The notes beneath the pieces are model-generated. The model worked only from the letters and a program-made list of their open reading frames with translations. It was not told where the DNA came from and ran no database searches. The translations under genes were made by a program, and so were the position numbers. This document shows positions 16,824-25,550 of a DNA stretch of 37,612 nt, in pieces (the first letter of the stretch is position 1; each line of letters opens with the position of its first letter). Source of the DNA: Pseudomonadota bacterium (lineage in GTDB: Bacteria > Pseudomonadota > Alphaproteobacteria > Caulobacterales > Caulobacteraceae); the NCBI GenBank assembly GCA_021808285.1, contig JAKBBV010000025.1, positions 1-37,612 on the forward strand. The letters run 5' to 3'.

Positions 16824-17426
16824 TCAGACGGCTCGCTCGCCGGTCCGTCTTGGGTCGATCCAGCCGAAGTTTCCATCAGGTCGACGGTATACCACCGACA
16901 GACCACCATGGGCGGCGTTCCGGAACACGATTGCTTGAGCGCCGATGAGGTCCAGTTCCATGACCGCCATGGACACAGTCAGAGTTTTCAGCGGCGCTTC
17001 GCTCTCGGCGATAATCATGCCCGCCGGAGGCGCATCGCCCGTCTCCGCCTCCCAGTCCTCATCGATCTCGTCGTCCGGGGCTTTAAGCACATAAAGCGCC
17101 GCCGTCTCAGCCGCCTTGGCTGTGGCGGCGATGGAGTGGCTCTTGAGCCGCCGCTTGTAGCGACGGATCCGGGTCTCAATCTTGGCGAGAGCCTGGGAGA
17201 AGGCGGAATGGGCGTCGCCGCCAAGACCATGGCTGAGAAGCTGCTGCCCGGACGCCAGGGTCACGGCGCAGTCAGCGCGAAGACTATGTCCGTCCCGACT
17301 GAAGACCACTTCAGAGTCCCCGCCGCGTTCGAAGTATTTACCTATCGAGGCCGCGATCTCATCACTGACCTTGGACCGCAGGGCGTCACCTACGGCCATG
17401 TGCTTGCCGGAAACCTGAACTCTCAT
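16824..17426 (-). CDS. hpf: Ribosome hibernation promoting factor, long form
   Basis: HPF binds idle 30S subunits and, in the long form, pairs 70S ribosomes into inactive 100S dimers. The N-terminal S30AE domain starts MRVQVSGKH and runs to about residue 110; after an acidic linker near residue 120-135 (DDEIDEDWEAE) comes the C-terminal dimerisation domain (MDLIGAQAIVFRNAAHGG-like region), giving 200 residues in all. ATG 17426 is chosen by homology of the first residues, although the Shine-Dalgarno is weak; an ATG 24 bases upstream would add eight residues. It lies 84 bases after lptB. Confidence 0.93.
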   Translation of the reverse strand: MRVQVSGKHMAVGDALRSKVSDEIAASIGKYFERGGDSEVVFSRDGHSLRADCAVTLASGQQLLSHGLGGDAHSAFSQALAKIETRIRRYKRRLKSHSIAATAKAAETAALYVLKAPDDEIDEDWEAETGDAPPAGMIIAESEAPLKTLTVSMAVMELDLIGAQAIVFRNAAHGGLSVVYRRPDGNFGWIDPRRTGERAV

Positions 17427-17510
17427 GGCGATATCAACGCGCCGGGCCATGCGCCCTGTCAAGCGACCGTTTCAGGGCTTAATTGCGCCGACGCAAGGAC
17501 GCGGAGACGA

Positions 17511-18299
17511 TTAGCTGAAGCGGTCCCCGAGATAGACCCGCCGGACCTCGGGATCGGCCAGTATCTCCTCCGGAGCGCCCTCGAACAGCACCTCGCCCGC
17601 GTGGATGATTGAGGCCCGGTCGATGATGTCGAGCGTCTCACGGACATTGTGATCGGTGATCAGAATACCGATGCCGCGACCGCGCAGATAGCCGATCACC
17701 TCACGGATATCGGCGATGGCCAGGGGATCGATCCCGGCGAAGGGCTCATCCAGCAGCATGAAAGACGGCTCACTCGCCAGAGCGCGGGCGATCTCGACGC
17801 GGCGACGCTCGCCGCCGGACAAGGACATCGCCGCCGACGACTTGAGGTGATCGATACGCAACTCTTCAAGCAGGCCTTGCGTGATGGCGTGGATGCGGTC
17901 GCGCCGCTTCTCCCGCATCTCCACCACGGCCATGACGTTCTGTTCGACGGTCATGCCGCGAAAGATCGAGGTCTCCTGAGGCAGATATCCCAAACCCAGG
18001 CGCGCCCGCTGGTACATCGGCTGGTTGGTGATGTCCTGGCCGTCCAGCCAGATAGCGCCATAATCGGCCGCGACCAAACCGGTGATCATGTAAAAGCAAG
18101 TGGTCTTGCCCGCACCGTTGGGACCCAGCAATCCAGCCACTTCGCCACGCCGAAGCCTGAGCGTCACGCCCTTGACTACCTGACGGCCGCGATAGGCCTT
18201 GCCGACCCTGTCGACGAACAGGCCCTCGCGCCGGGGATCCGCGTCAGGCGGTTCCGCCTTGCGGGTCATGGCCACGGCTGGAGGATCCGAGATCGCCAT
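17511..18299 (-). CDS. lptB: LPS export ABC transporter ATPase LptB
   Basis: LptB is the cytoplasmic ATPase of the LptB2FGC complex that pulls lipopolysaccharide out of the inner membrane. Walker A is GPNGAGKTT (residues 59-67), the Q-loop LPQETSIF, the signature SLSGGERRR, Walker B FMLLDEPFAGID and the switch histidine in TDHNVRETL. At 262 residues it has an N-terminal extension of about 25 residues over the usual start. ATG 18299, four bases after the lptA stop, is preferred; ATG 18269 would give a more usual length. The order lptC-lptA-lptB is conserved. Confidence 0.96.
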   Translation of the reverse strand: MAISDPPAVAMTRKAEPPDADPRREGLFVDRVGKAYRGRQVVKGVTLRLRRGEVAGLLGPNGAGKTTCFYMITGLVAADYGAIWLDGQDITNQPMYQRARLGLGYLPQETSIFRGMTVEQNVMAVVEMREKRRDRIHAITQGLLEELRIDHLKSSAAMSLSGGERRRVEIARALASEPSFMLLDEPFAGIDPLAIADIREVIGYLRGRGIGILITDHNVRETLDIIDRASIIHAGEVLFEGAPEEILADPEVRRVYLGDRFS

Positions 18300-18303
18300 A
18301 GGC

Positions 18304-18957
18304 TCAGGGGGTTCCGGGGCCGCCAGGGCTCGTCGCTTGAACGGGGCTGGGAGGTTCTGCCGGTTTGTCGGGGAAATAGACCCCGCGCACCCGACCCGGC
18401 CGGCCGAGCCCAGTGACATCTGAGATCATCCGCGCCTGATGACTGGCTACATCGATGATCAGCTTATCGCCCCGGGCCACGTCCTGGCCCTGAACAACGA
18501 TCACATCGCCGGTCATGACGATCTGGCTGTCCGCCGGCGTATAGACCGCGTGGTCTCCTCGGGCGTTGCGCTCGGGTGTGACATAATAGACGTTCCCGCT
18601 CGCCTCGATCCGCTCGGTTCCGCCGCAGCCTGGGGCGTCACCGTCCTTCGCCGCAGCGCTCTTGGGCGGTTTGATCTTGCTAAACACGGTGATGGTGTCA
18701 GCCCGCAAGCGCGAGGTGTCCTGCACCGCCTCAGCGGCGCCGCGCCATATGGCCATGCACTTTGACTGAACAACCTCGGCCTGGTCCGCAGTGATGTCCA
18801 CAGGGGCCTTGGACGGTGTGAGCTGGGCGAGGACGGGGGTCGCCGCCGCAAGCAGCAATATCAAAGCAAAGCTTGGCGCTAGGGCCAGGCTCTCCAGCTG
18901 GTGGTGACGATTCAAACGGGCAATCCCTGCGTGTCCGCCGGATTCAGCGGGAGTCAT
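18304..18957 (-). CDS. lptA: LPS transport periplasmic protein LptA
   Basis: LptA forms the periplasmic bridge between LptC and LptD. A hydrophobic N-terminal segment (about residues 23-44) ending TPVLAQ looks like a signal peptide with cleavage near residue 45. The OstA-like beta-jellyroll follows, with PVDITADQAEVVQ and GNVYYVTPERNARGDHAVYTP. The mature part ends in a Pro-rich tail. ATG 18957 follows GGAGG overlapping the lptC stop, six bases away, so the two genes are probably coupled. Assignment rests on the fold-typical repeats plus the lptC/lptB neighbours. Confidence 0.93.
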   Translation of the reverse strand: MTPAESGGHAGIARLNRHHQLESLALAPSFALILLLAAATPVLAQLTPSKAPVDITADQAEVVQSKCMAIWRGAAEAVQDTSRLRADTITVFSKIKPPKSAAAKDGDAPGCGGTERIEASGNVYYVTPERNARGDHAVYTPADSQIVMTGDVIVVQGQDVARGDKLIIDVASHQARMISDVTGLGRPGRVRGVYFPDKPAEPPSPVQATSPGGPGTP

Positions 18958-18963
18958 GGTCCT

Positions 18964-19590
18964 TTATCCTCCATTGAGGCGCGCGTGAACGCCGCCTCTG
19001 AAGATGACCTTTCCACCCTTGTCATATACGTCGAAGGCGCGCGATTGGATTGCCCCCTGTGCGGGGTCGGCGACCACGGCCTTGGGACCAGTAACGGCGC
19101 CGGTTCGAGTATCGACCACGGCCCGTTCCGAGGCAAAGCGAACGCCCTTAGCGTCCACCCCTCTGACCCGACCGATCAGGGTGAGCACGCGGGTGTCCTC
19201 CTGATAGACGCCGCGATCGGCCTGCAGGCTCGAGGGCCTCGGCGCGCCCGTGTTGAGGAGGATAACGGGCGCGGTAAGCAACACGCGCTGGAACGAAGTC
19301 GGGTCACGCGACGCCTCCTCGGCGCTGAGCTTGTAGGGCCGGTTCTGAGCATCACGCCCGAAAAAGCGAGGGTTTATCATGTGTATCGGCGTGGTCACGT
19401 CCAGCCTGGACGCCTCCGCCCGCCGAATGCCGTGCAAGACAATAAACCAAGCCACCAGGCCCACCATTCCAACCATGATGAGAGGCAGGAGGACGCGCAA
19501 CACCCGCACCAGGGGACTGTGGGCCCGGGGCCGCCCGCGTGGGGGCAGCTTAGGACGCTCAGCGGGCCCGATAACAGCCGAGGTGCTCAT
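18964..19590 (-). CDS. lptC: LPS export system protein LptC
   Basis: LptC is a bitopic inner-membrane protein that takes LPS from LptBFG and hands it to LptA. After a basic N-terminus a single transmembrane segment lies at about residues 33-53 (VLLPLIMVGMVGLVAWFIVL). The periplasmic domain has the YKLSAEEASRD and ADRGVYQEDTRVLTL strands of the LptC family. It has 208 residues from ATG 19590, which shares ATGA with the rnd stop, so rnd and lptC are coupled. The sequence is weakly conserved in this family, but the context is decisive. Confidence 0.92.
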   Translation of the reverse strand: MSTSAVIGPAERPKLPPRGRPRAHSPLVRVLRVLLPLIMVGMVGLVAWFIVLHGIRRAEASRLDVTTPIHMINPRFFGRDAQNRPYKLSAEEASRDPTSFQRVLLTAPVILLNTGAPRPSSLQADRGVYQEDTRVLTLIGRVRGVDAKGVRFASERAVVDTRTGAVTGPKAVVADPAQGAIQSRAFDVYDKGGKVIFRGGVHARLNGG

Positions 19591-20204
19591 GCGTGAGCAA
19601 AAATATCGGCCTCCTCCCAACCCGCGACATCAAGCGCCGCGCGGTGAGGCAGAAAGTCGAAACAGGCCTGGGCCAGGGCCATGCGGCCCTCACGAACCAG
19701 CATCGCGTCGAGGCGCTCGCGAAGCGCATGGAGGTGGGTGACGTCGGAGGCCGCATAGGCCACCTGCTCGGGGCTGAGCACGGCGGCGCCCCAGTCTGAG
19801 CTCTGCTGCGCCTTCGACAGATCGACGCCGATCAGTTCGCGGGTCACATCGCGGAGTCCGTGGCGATCGGTATAGGTGCGCGCGAGCTTGGAGGCGATCT
19901 TGGTGCAATAGACTGGCGCAGTCATCACGCCCAGATGAACCAGGAACATGGCGATATCGAAGCGGCCGAAATGGAAGATCTTTAGGGTATTTGGGTCGGT
20001 CAGAAGCCGCTTGAGACGAGGCGCGTCGTAGGAGCTCCGGTCGAGCTGGACCAGGTGCGTATCGCCCTCGGGGCCCTTTAACTGCACGACGCAAAGCGGA
20101 TCGCGTCCAAGCTTCAGGCCCAAAGTCTCCGAGTCGATGGCGACGGAGGTCGCCCCATCAAGGGCGCCGGGAGACAGATCGCCCTGATGCATAATGACCG
20201 CCAA
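19587..20204 (-). CDS. rnd: Ribonuclease D, short form
   Basis: A 3'-5' exoribonuclease of the DEDDy group, used in tRNA and stable RNA trimming. The catalytic residues are D24 and E26 (AIDSETLGL), the aspartate in HFGRFDIAM, and the tyrosine and aspartate of YAASDVTHL. At 205 residues it consists only of the exonuclease domain; the HRDC domains of E. coli RNase D are absent, which I believe is usual in alphaproteobacteria. The start is TTG 20204 with GGAG seven bases upstream; the next ATG (20192) is poorly spaced from it. Its stop overlaps the lptC start. Confidence 0.92.
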   Translation of the reverse strand: MAVIMHQGDLSPGALDGATSVAIDSETLGLKLGRDPLCVVQLKGPEGDTHLVQLDRSSYDAPRLKRLLTDPNTLKIFHFGRFDIAMFLVHLGVMTAPVYCTKIASKLARTYTDRHGLRDVTRELIGVDLSKAQQSSDWGAAVLSPEQVAYAASDVTHLHALRERLDAMLVREGRMALAQACFDFLPHRAALDVAGWEEADIFAHA

Positions 20205-20313
20205 GGTAAACTCCGAAGGAATGGGCCGCGGTCGAGGCGCGATCGACGACTTTGAGCGCTCCGGGTCACTTAAGGACTCGCCCGCCCCCGGGCAAGGCCA
20301 CCGGCCGCGACGG

Positions 20314-21387
20314 TCAGAGGCCGTCTTCCAGGCTCGCCAGCCGCGCCGCCTGGTCCTCAGCGATCAGAGGCTCAATGACCTCATCCAACGCCTCACCTTC
20401 GATGACCTTGGGCAGATTGTAGAGGGTCAGATTGATGCGATGATCGGTGACACGGCCCTGCGGGAAATTGTAGGTGCGGATCCGCTCGGAGCGATCGCCA
20501 GAGCCCACCTGGCTCTTGCGCGCCTCGGAGCGTTCGTCGTCCAGGGCGTCGCGTTGCATCTGGTGTAGGCGCGCCATCAACACCTTCATCGCCCTCGCGC
20601 GGTTCTGATGCTGTGACTTCTCTGAGGAGGTGACGACGATGCCGGTGGGCAGGTGGGTGATGCGCACCGCCGAGTCTGTCTTGTTGACGTGCTGCCCGCC
20701 GGCGCCGGAGGAGCGATAGGTGTCGACGCGCAGGTCCTGATCGCGGATGTCGATCGAGACGTCCTCGACTGCCGGGAGCACCGCGACGGTCGCCGCAGAG
20801 GTATGGATACGGCCCTGGGCCTCCGTCGCCGGGACGCGCTGGACCCGATGCACTCCACTCTCGAATTTCAGGCGGCCGAACACGCCCTCGCCCTGGATTG
20901 CGGCGATCACCTCCTTGTAGCCGCCCGCCTCCCCTTCGGAGACGCTTTCAATCTCCACCGACCAGCCGCGCGACTGGGCATAGCGGCAATACATGCGGAA
21001 CAGATCGCCGGCGAAGAGCGCGGCCTCGTCGCCGCCTGTTCCCGCCCGAACCTCAAGGATCGCCGAGGCATTCTCGTCGGCGTCTCTCGGGGCGAGCAGG
21101 AGGGCGATCGCCCGCTCCATATCGGGCAGGCGGGCATTGAGGGTCTCGATTTCAGCGCGCGCGAGTTCGGCGAGATCAGGATCCGCGTCGGCCGACATGC
21201 GCGTCAGATCCTCCTGCTCGCGGCGCGCCGCGAGCAGCGCGCGCGCGGCGTCGGCGACGGGACGCAGCTCGGCATACTCCTTGCCCAGACGTACGATTTC
21301 GGCCCCGTCCGAGGCACTCTCCATGCGCGCCTCAACCTCGTTGAAGCGATCAATCACCTGGTCGAGACGGGCTTGGGGAAGGCGCAA
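20314..21387 (-). CDS. prfA: Peptide chain release factor 1
   Basis: RF1 recognises UAA and UAG in the ribosomal A site and triggers peptide release. The 357-residue protein has the codon-recognition PxT motif in VPATEAQG and the catalytic GGQ at residues 230-232 ([17 protein letters not shown]). PxT rather than SPF sets it apart from RF2. The start is TTG 21387: there is no ATG or GTG between it and the upstream in-frame stop (about 24 bases), and [11 protein letters not shown] fits the family N-terminus. I see no Shine-Dalgarno. In many genomes prmC follows prfA; here rnd lies 109 bases downstream and prmC is not in the window. Confidence 0.95.
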   Translation of the reverse strand: MRLPQARLDQVIDRFNEVEARMESASDGAEIVRLGKEYAELRPVADAARALLAARREQEDLTRMSADADPDLAELARAEIETLNARLPDMERAIALLLAPRDADENASAILEVRAGTGGDEAALFAGDLFRMYCRYAQSRGWSVEIESVSEGEAGGYKEVIAAIQGEGVFGRLKFESGVHRVQRVPATEAQGRIHTSAATVAVLPAVEDVSIDIRDQDLRVDTYRSSGAGGQHVNKTDSAVRITHLPTGIVVTSSEKSQHQNRARAMKVLMARLHQMQRDALDDERSEARKSQVGSGDRSERIRTYNFPQGRVTDHRINLTLYNLPKVIEGEALDEVIEPLIAEDQAARLASLEDGL

Positions 21388-21498
21388 GGCGGACGGGTTT
21401 CTGCAACTCTAGTATCGGGCAGGGTTCCGGGTCGGGGCGTGTAGCTCAAACCACCGCGCTCGTCACGGCAAGATCACCTCAATGGGCGCACTTGCGTC

Positions 21499-21527
21499 TT
21501 GGCTGACCTTGCGGACGCCTCTTATCT
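21499..21527 (+). promoter_or_regulatory. Possible promoter of the thiolase gene
   Basis: TTGGCT (21499-21504) and TTATCT (21522-21527) are spaced by 17 bases, leaving a leader of about 40 bases before the thiolase ATG. The 185-base divergent region between prfA and the thiolase must also drive prfA, for which I see no convincing minus-strand element. Confidence 0.4.
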
Positions 21528-21572
21528 AGCGGATCGTCAAGCCTCGTTTGGGAGAGGCACGGAGAGTCCGAC

Positions 21573-22745
21573 ATGCCGGAAGCATTCATCGTCGCTGCGT
21601 CGCGTACGGCCGGCGGCCGTCGCAAGGGTCGCCTTTCAGGGTGGCACCCCGCGGATCTCGCGGGCCAGGTCCTCAGCGATCTCGTGCGCAAGACCGGGGC
21701 CGACCCCGCCTACATCGAGGACGTTATCATGGGCTGCGTCGGCCAGGCGGGAGAACAAGGCAACAACGTCGCGCGTGGGGCGGTCCTGGCGGCCGGCCTT
21801 CCGGAAAGCGTGCCGGCGACCAGCGTCGATCGCCAGTGCGGGTCCTCGCAGCAAGCCCTGCACTTCGCCGCTCAGGCCGTGATGAGCGGAGTCCAGGATA
21901 TTGTCATCGCCGCAGGGGTGGAAAGCATGACCCGCGTGCCCATGGGCACTCCGGTCATTCTGCCGGCCCAGAATGGCCTCGGCTCGCCCATGAGTCCGGC
22001 GCAGAAGGCGCGCTATCCCAACATCCAGTTCAGCCAGTTCATGGGCGCAGAGATGATGGCGGCCAAATATGGTCTGACGAAGGATGAGCTGGACGAATAC
22101 GCCTTCAACACGAACCAGCGAGCCGTCGCGGCCACCCAGGCCGGGGCGTTCAAGGACGAGATCCTTCCCATCGAGGTGACGGACGATGAAGGCGCCAAAA
22201 GCCTGCACACCGTGGACGAGGGCATCAGGTTCGACTCCAGCCTGGAAGCGATCAAGGGGGTCAAGCTTCTGCGCGAAGATGGGCGGCTGACGGCGGCGAC
22301 ATCGAGCCAGATCTGCGACGGCGCTTCGGGGGTTATGATCGTCAATGAGGATGGCCTTAAGCGCCTGGGCGTCGCGCCGCTCGCCCGTATCCATCACATG
22401 ACTGTGGTCGGGGGTGATCCGGTGATCATGCTGGAGGCGCCCATCCCGGGCACGCAGAGGGCGCTTGCCAAAACCGGAATGAAGATCGACGACATCGACC
22501 TTTTCGAAGTCAACGAGGCCTTCGCCTCGGTGCCAGTGGCCTGGCTCAAGGAGACTGGCGCAGACCCTTCCCGCCTCAACGTCAATGGCGGGGCCATCGC
22601 GCTCGGACACCCCCTGGGCGCATCGGGTACGAAACTGATGGCGACCCTCATCCACGCGCTGAGGGCGCGAGGGAAGCGCTATGGTTTGCAGACCATGTGC
22701 GAGGGCGGCGGCTTGTCGAACGTCACCATCGTCGAGCGTCTCTGA
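21573..22745 (+). CDS. Thiolase family acetyl-CoA acyltransferase
   Basis: A 390-residue thiolase that either condenses acetyl-CoA or cleaves 3-ketoacyl-CoA. The nucleophilic cysteine is C89 (DRQCGSSQQ), NEAFA sits in the active-site wall, the histidine is H346 (GGAIALGHPLGASG) and the second cysteine C376 (CEGGGLSN). All catalytic residues are present. GGAG lies about nine bases before ATG 21573. No beta-oxidation or polyhydroxybutyrate gene lies beside it; the next genes are trmD and rplS, so the direction of the reaction cannot be inferred from context. The sequence around C89 (SSQQALHFAAQAVM) suggests the steroid/fatty acid degradation thiolases rather than PhaA, but with low certainty. 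Confidence 0.93.
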   Translation: MPEAFIVAASRTAGGRRKGRLSGWHPADLAGQVLSDLVRKTGADPAYIEDVIMGCVGQAGEQGNNVARGAVLAAGLPESVPATSVDRQCGSSQQALHFAAQAVMSGVQDIVIAAGVESMTRVPMGTPVILPAQNGLGSPMSPAQKARYPNIQFSQFMGAEMMAAKYGLTKDELDEYAFNTNQRAVAATQAGAFKDEILPIEVTDDEGAKSLHTVDEGIRFDSSLEAIKGVKLLREDGRLTAATSSQICDGASGVMIVNEDGLKRLGVAPLARIHHMTVVGGDPVIMLEAPIPGTQRALAKTGMKIDDIDLFEVNEAFASVPVAWLKETGADPSRLNVNGGAIALGHPLGASGTKLMATLIHALRARGKRYGLQTMCEGGGLSNVTIVERL

Positions 22746-22753
22746 GGTCCGCT

Positions 22754-22782
22754 CCGCCCCCGACCCGTTGGTGAAGGGGCGG
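22754..22782 (+). terminator. Possible hairpin between thiolase and trmD
   Basis: CCGCCCC (22754-22760) and GGGGCGG (22776-22782) can pair around a 15-base loop, eight bases after the thiolase stop. There is no T-tract, so this may be an attenuating hairpin rather than a full terminator. Confidence 0.3.
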
Positions 22783-22820
22783 GCTCCCGGCGATGCAGCC
22801 GATGGGCTAAAGCTCACCCG

Positions 22821-23531
22821 ATGACCTATCGGGTGAGCGTTCTGACCATGTTTCCCGAAGCCCTGCCGGGGCCGCTCGGCGTGTCGCTGATCGGCTCGGC
22901 CTGGCGAGAGCGAGGCCTCTGGTCCCTGGAGACAGTAGACATCCGCGCCTTTTCAAAGGATAAGCGCGGCTTCCTTGACGACGCCCCGGCGGGCGGCGGC
23001 CCGGGTCAGGTGATGCGGGCCGACGTTCTGGCGAAGGCGTTTGACAGTCTGAAGGACTCCGGTCGCCCGAGACTCTATATGAGCGCCCGCGGCCGGCCTC
23101 TTCGTCAGGACCGGGTCAAGGCCTGGGCCGAGGCGGAGGGTTTGATTGTTCTATGCGGTCGCTTCGAGGGCGTGGATCAGCGCTTTCTCGAGGCCCGCGA
23201 CTTCGAGGAGGTGAGTGTGGGTGACGCGGTTCTCGCCGGCGGCGAGGCGGCGGCGCTTGCGGTCATAGAAGCCTGCGTTCGGCTCCGGCCTGGCGTACTG
23301 GGCGATATGGCCAGCCTGACGGAGGAGAGTTTTGAGCACGGACTGCTCGAACATCCGCACTATACGAGACCGCGGACGTTCGAGGGTCGCGACATTCCGG
23401 CGGTTCTGTTGTCAGGCGACCACGCCAAGGTGGCGCGCTGGCGGCGGGAGGCGCGGGAGGCGGCCACGCGAGAGAGGCGCCCTGATCTTTGGGCGGCTCA
23501 CCTCGCCAATTCACAGCCAAAGGGCGAATGA
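22821..23531 (+). CDS. trmD: tRNA (guanine-37-N1)-methyltransferase
   Basis: TrmD methylates G37 next to the anticodon of tRNAs reading CNN codons and prevents +1 frameshifts. It has the trefoil-knot SPOUT signature: LDDAPAGGGPGQVMRADVL near residue 50, VLCGRFEGVDQRFLE, and GDAVLAGGEAAALAVIEA for the AdoMet pocket. Its 236 residues are typical. No clear Shine-Dalgarno precedes ATG 22821. The next gene is rplS, 27 bases on, as usual, but the normal upstream partners rpsP and rimM are replaced by the thiolase gene. Confidence 0.95.
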   Translation: MTYRVSVLTMFPEALPGPLGVSLIGSAWRERGLWSLETVDIRAFSKDKRGFLDDAPAGGGPGQVMRADVLAKAFDSLKDSGRPRLYMSARGRPLRQDRVKAWAEAEGLIVLCGRFEGVDQRFLEARDFEEVSVGDAVLAGGEAAALAVIEACVRLRPGVLGDMASLTEESFEHGLLEHPHYTRPRTFEGRDIPAVLLSGDHAKVARWRREAREAATRERRPDLWAAHLANSQPKGE

Positions 23532-23558
23532 AGCCCGAAGACAAGGATCTGGACGACG

Positions 23559-23945
23559 ATGAACATGATCGAACAGCTTGAGGCCGAAGAGGCCGCCCGC
23601 CTGACGCAGGGCAAAACCATCCCGGCGTTTCAGCCCGGCGATACGGTGCGCGTGAATGTCCGAATCAAGGAGGGCGAGCGCGAACGCGTTCAGGCCTATG
23701 AGGGCGTGGTCATCGCCCGCTCCGGACGAGGCGTCCAGGAAAGCTTCACCGTGCGGAAGATTAGCTTTGGCGAGGGCGTGGAGCGGGTATTCCCGGTCCT
23801 GTCGCCGATGATCGAGTCTATTGAGGTTCGCCGGCGCGGCGCCGTGCGTCGGGCCAAGCTCTACTATCTGCGCGACCGGCGCGGCAAGGCGGCGCGGATC
23901 GCCGAACGCACCAGCGGCGCCAGAGACGCCGGCGCGGAAGAGTGA
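23559..23945 (+). CDS. rplS: 50S ribosomal protein L19
   Basis: L19 lies at the 30S-50S interface. The 128 residues contain the typical [34 protein letters not shown], and a basic C-terminal half ([24 protein letters not shown]). A short acidic tail (after about residue 117) is an extension over E. coli L19 (115 residues). Either ATG 23559 or 23565 could serve as start. It probably shares a transcript with trmD. Confidence 0.97.
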   Translation: MNMIEQLEAEEAARLTQGKTIPAFQPGDTVRVNVRIKEGERERVQAYEGVVIARSGRGVQESFTVRKISFGEGVERVFPVLSPMIESIEVRRRGAVRRAKLYYLRDRRGKAARIAERTSGARDAGAEE

Positions 23946-23964
23946 CCGCCAGGCGGCGGCCCTA

Positions 23965-24009
23965 GCGCCGTCTGACCCGCTGGGAACCGCCTGGGCGGGC
24001 TGACGGCGC
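23965..24009 (+). terminator. Probable hairpin between rplS and the convergent transporter gene
   Basis: GCGCCGTC (23965-23972) pairs with GACGGCGC (24002-24009), and inside it CCCGC (23976-23980) pairs with GCGGG (23995-23999), leaving a 14-base loop. It lies 20 bases after the rplS stop. The following TCCATTCTTG is only weakly T-rich. The symmetry could serve both convergent genes. Confidence 0.4.
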
Positions 24010-24134
24010 GTCCATTCTTGAATCCAGAGCGGACGGCTATCGAGGTCGCGATTCCTGCCGTTCGGAGACCGCTCTCATTCAGACGGGCTCCCGTTCAGAC
24101 GGACGCGGGCCTGCCGCCCTCAGCGCGCCCGACG

Positions 24135-25550
24135 TCAATTCGACGTCCTTTCCAGGGCGAGACCCAAGGTGCGAGGGCCGAACAGGCCGACCGACACCAC
24201 CACCACGGCCATGGCGCCGGCGATAAAGGCAAACACCCCGGGCGAACCGATGTCGGTCAAGAGCGCGGCGATGATGTAGCTTGAGGCGATGGTGGCGAGC
24301 CGGCTCCAGGAATAGACGAAGCCCACGGCCTTGGCCCGGATCCGGGTCGGATAAAGTTCCGCCTGATAGGCGTGATAGGCGAATGACAGCAGGTTGTTGG
24401 AGGCTGTCAGTACAACGCCCAGGACGATGATGGGACCTTGCGCCGACTGACCGCTGAAGGCCAGGCCTGTCACGGCGGTGATCAACGCGGCGGACATGAT
24501 CAGGTGCTTGCGCTCGAACCGGTCGGCGAGCGCCGCGCAAATGAGCGGCGAGAACGGGAAGGCGATAGCGATCGCCGCGGAATAGGCCAAACCGTCTGTG
24601 ACCGAGTGACCTTGGGCGGCGATCAGACTGGGAGCCCAGTTGCCAAAGCCGTAGAAGCCGATGGCCTGAGCGATATTGAACGCCACCAGCATAAGCGTGC
24701 GCCTGCGGTACAATGGTGCGAAGGCCTCGGACAGTCGACCTTCTGGCCTCTCGGCGATGGCTGCCTCCGCCAGTCGCAAGCTCTCTGGCGGCGAAGGCGC
24801 TCGGCCTTCTAGTCGCGAGACGATGAGGTCAGCCTCGACTAGGCGGCCGTTGCGCGCCAGCCATCGCGGCGACTCAGGGAGCCGTTTGCGGATCGCCCAG
24901 ACGGCCAGAGCGCCGACGGCGCCGATCCCCATGACCCAGCGCCAGCCCGGAACGCCCAGCGGCGCCAAGGGAATGAGCTTCCAGGACAGAGCGGCGACGA
25001 TCGGAACTGCTGAAAACTGGATCGCCTGGTTGAGCGCGAAGGCGCGTCCCCGAAGCCGCGCAGGCGCCAATTCACTGACATAGGCATCGATCGTCACCAG
25101 CTCCACGCCCATGCCGATTCCGGAAATGAGACGCCACAGATCGACACCGGCGGCCGTCTGTCGGGTGGCCATGATCAGTGTGGCGAGAGCGTAGGAAATG
25201 AGCGCGAAGGTGAAGACGCTGCGGCGTCCAAACCGGTCGGCCGCCCGGGAGAATCCCAAGGTCCCGATGAAGAGGCCCACGAAGGTCGCCGAGGCGAAAC
25301 TCGCCTGATCGGACTGCCCAAAGAGGCCCGCGCGCCCGAGCCTGAACAGACCCGAACGGATCAGGCCTGGCGAGACATAGGCCGTCATCATGAGGTCGTA
25401 GAATTCGAACACCCCTCCCAGAGAGATCAGGCAGATGAGCGCCCACAACCGCCACGAGACGCCCAGTTCATCCAGGCGAGCGCCAATCATCGCCTCACCG
25501 GTGGGCGCCGGAATCGCTTCCCGCGCCAGCCCTGCTATAGCGTCCGGCAT
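24135..25550 (-). CDS. MFS transporter, sugar/metabolite-H+ symporter type
   Basis: A 471-residue major facilitator superfamily protein with about 12 hydrophobic segments, starting near residue 35. The loop between TM2 and TM3 has AADRFGRRSVF, and the centre has RLPESPRWL, both typical of the sugar and aromatic-acid symporter families; FEFYDLMMTAYVSP in TM1 is common in metabolite:H+ symporters. The substrate cannot be told. ATG 25550 has GGGGAGGGG just before it and is preferred; another ATG at 25490 would shorten the cytoplasmic N-terminus. Its start codon overlaps by two bases that of the divergent thioesterase gene. Confidence 0.9.
   Translation of the reverse strand: MPDAIAGLAREAIPAPTGEAMIGARLDELGVSWRLWALICLISLGGVFEFYDLMMTAYVSPGLIRSGLFRLGRAGLFGQSDQASFASATFVGLFIGTLGFSRAADRFGRRSVFTFALISYALATLIMATRQTAAGVDLWRLISGIGMGVELVTIDAYVSELAPARLRGRAFALNQAIQFSAVPIVAALSWKLIPLAPLGVPGWRWVMGIGAVGALAVWAIRKRLPESPRWLARNGRLVEADLIVSRLEGRAPSPPESLRLAEAAIAERPEGRLSEAFAPLYRRRTLMLVAFNIAQAIGFYGFGNWAPSLIAAQGHSVTDGLAYSAAIAIAFPFSPLICAALADRFERKHLIMSAALITAVTGLAFSGQSAQGPIIVLGVVLTASNNLLSFAYHAYQAELYPTRIRAKAVGFVYSWSRLATIASSYIIAALLTDIGSPGVFAFIAGAMAVVVVSVGLFGPRTLGLALERTSN

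Noticed and set aside
21636-22817. 393-residue minus-strand open frame opposite the thiolase
   Set aside because: The thiolase has every catalytic residue; the antisense frame shows only His/Arg/Gly-rich shadow sequence.
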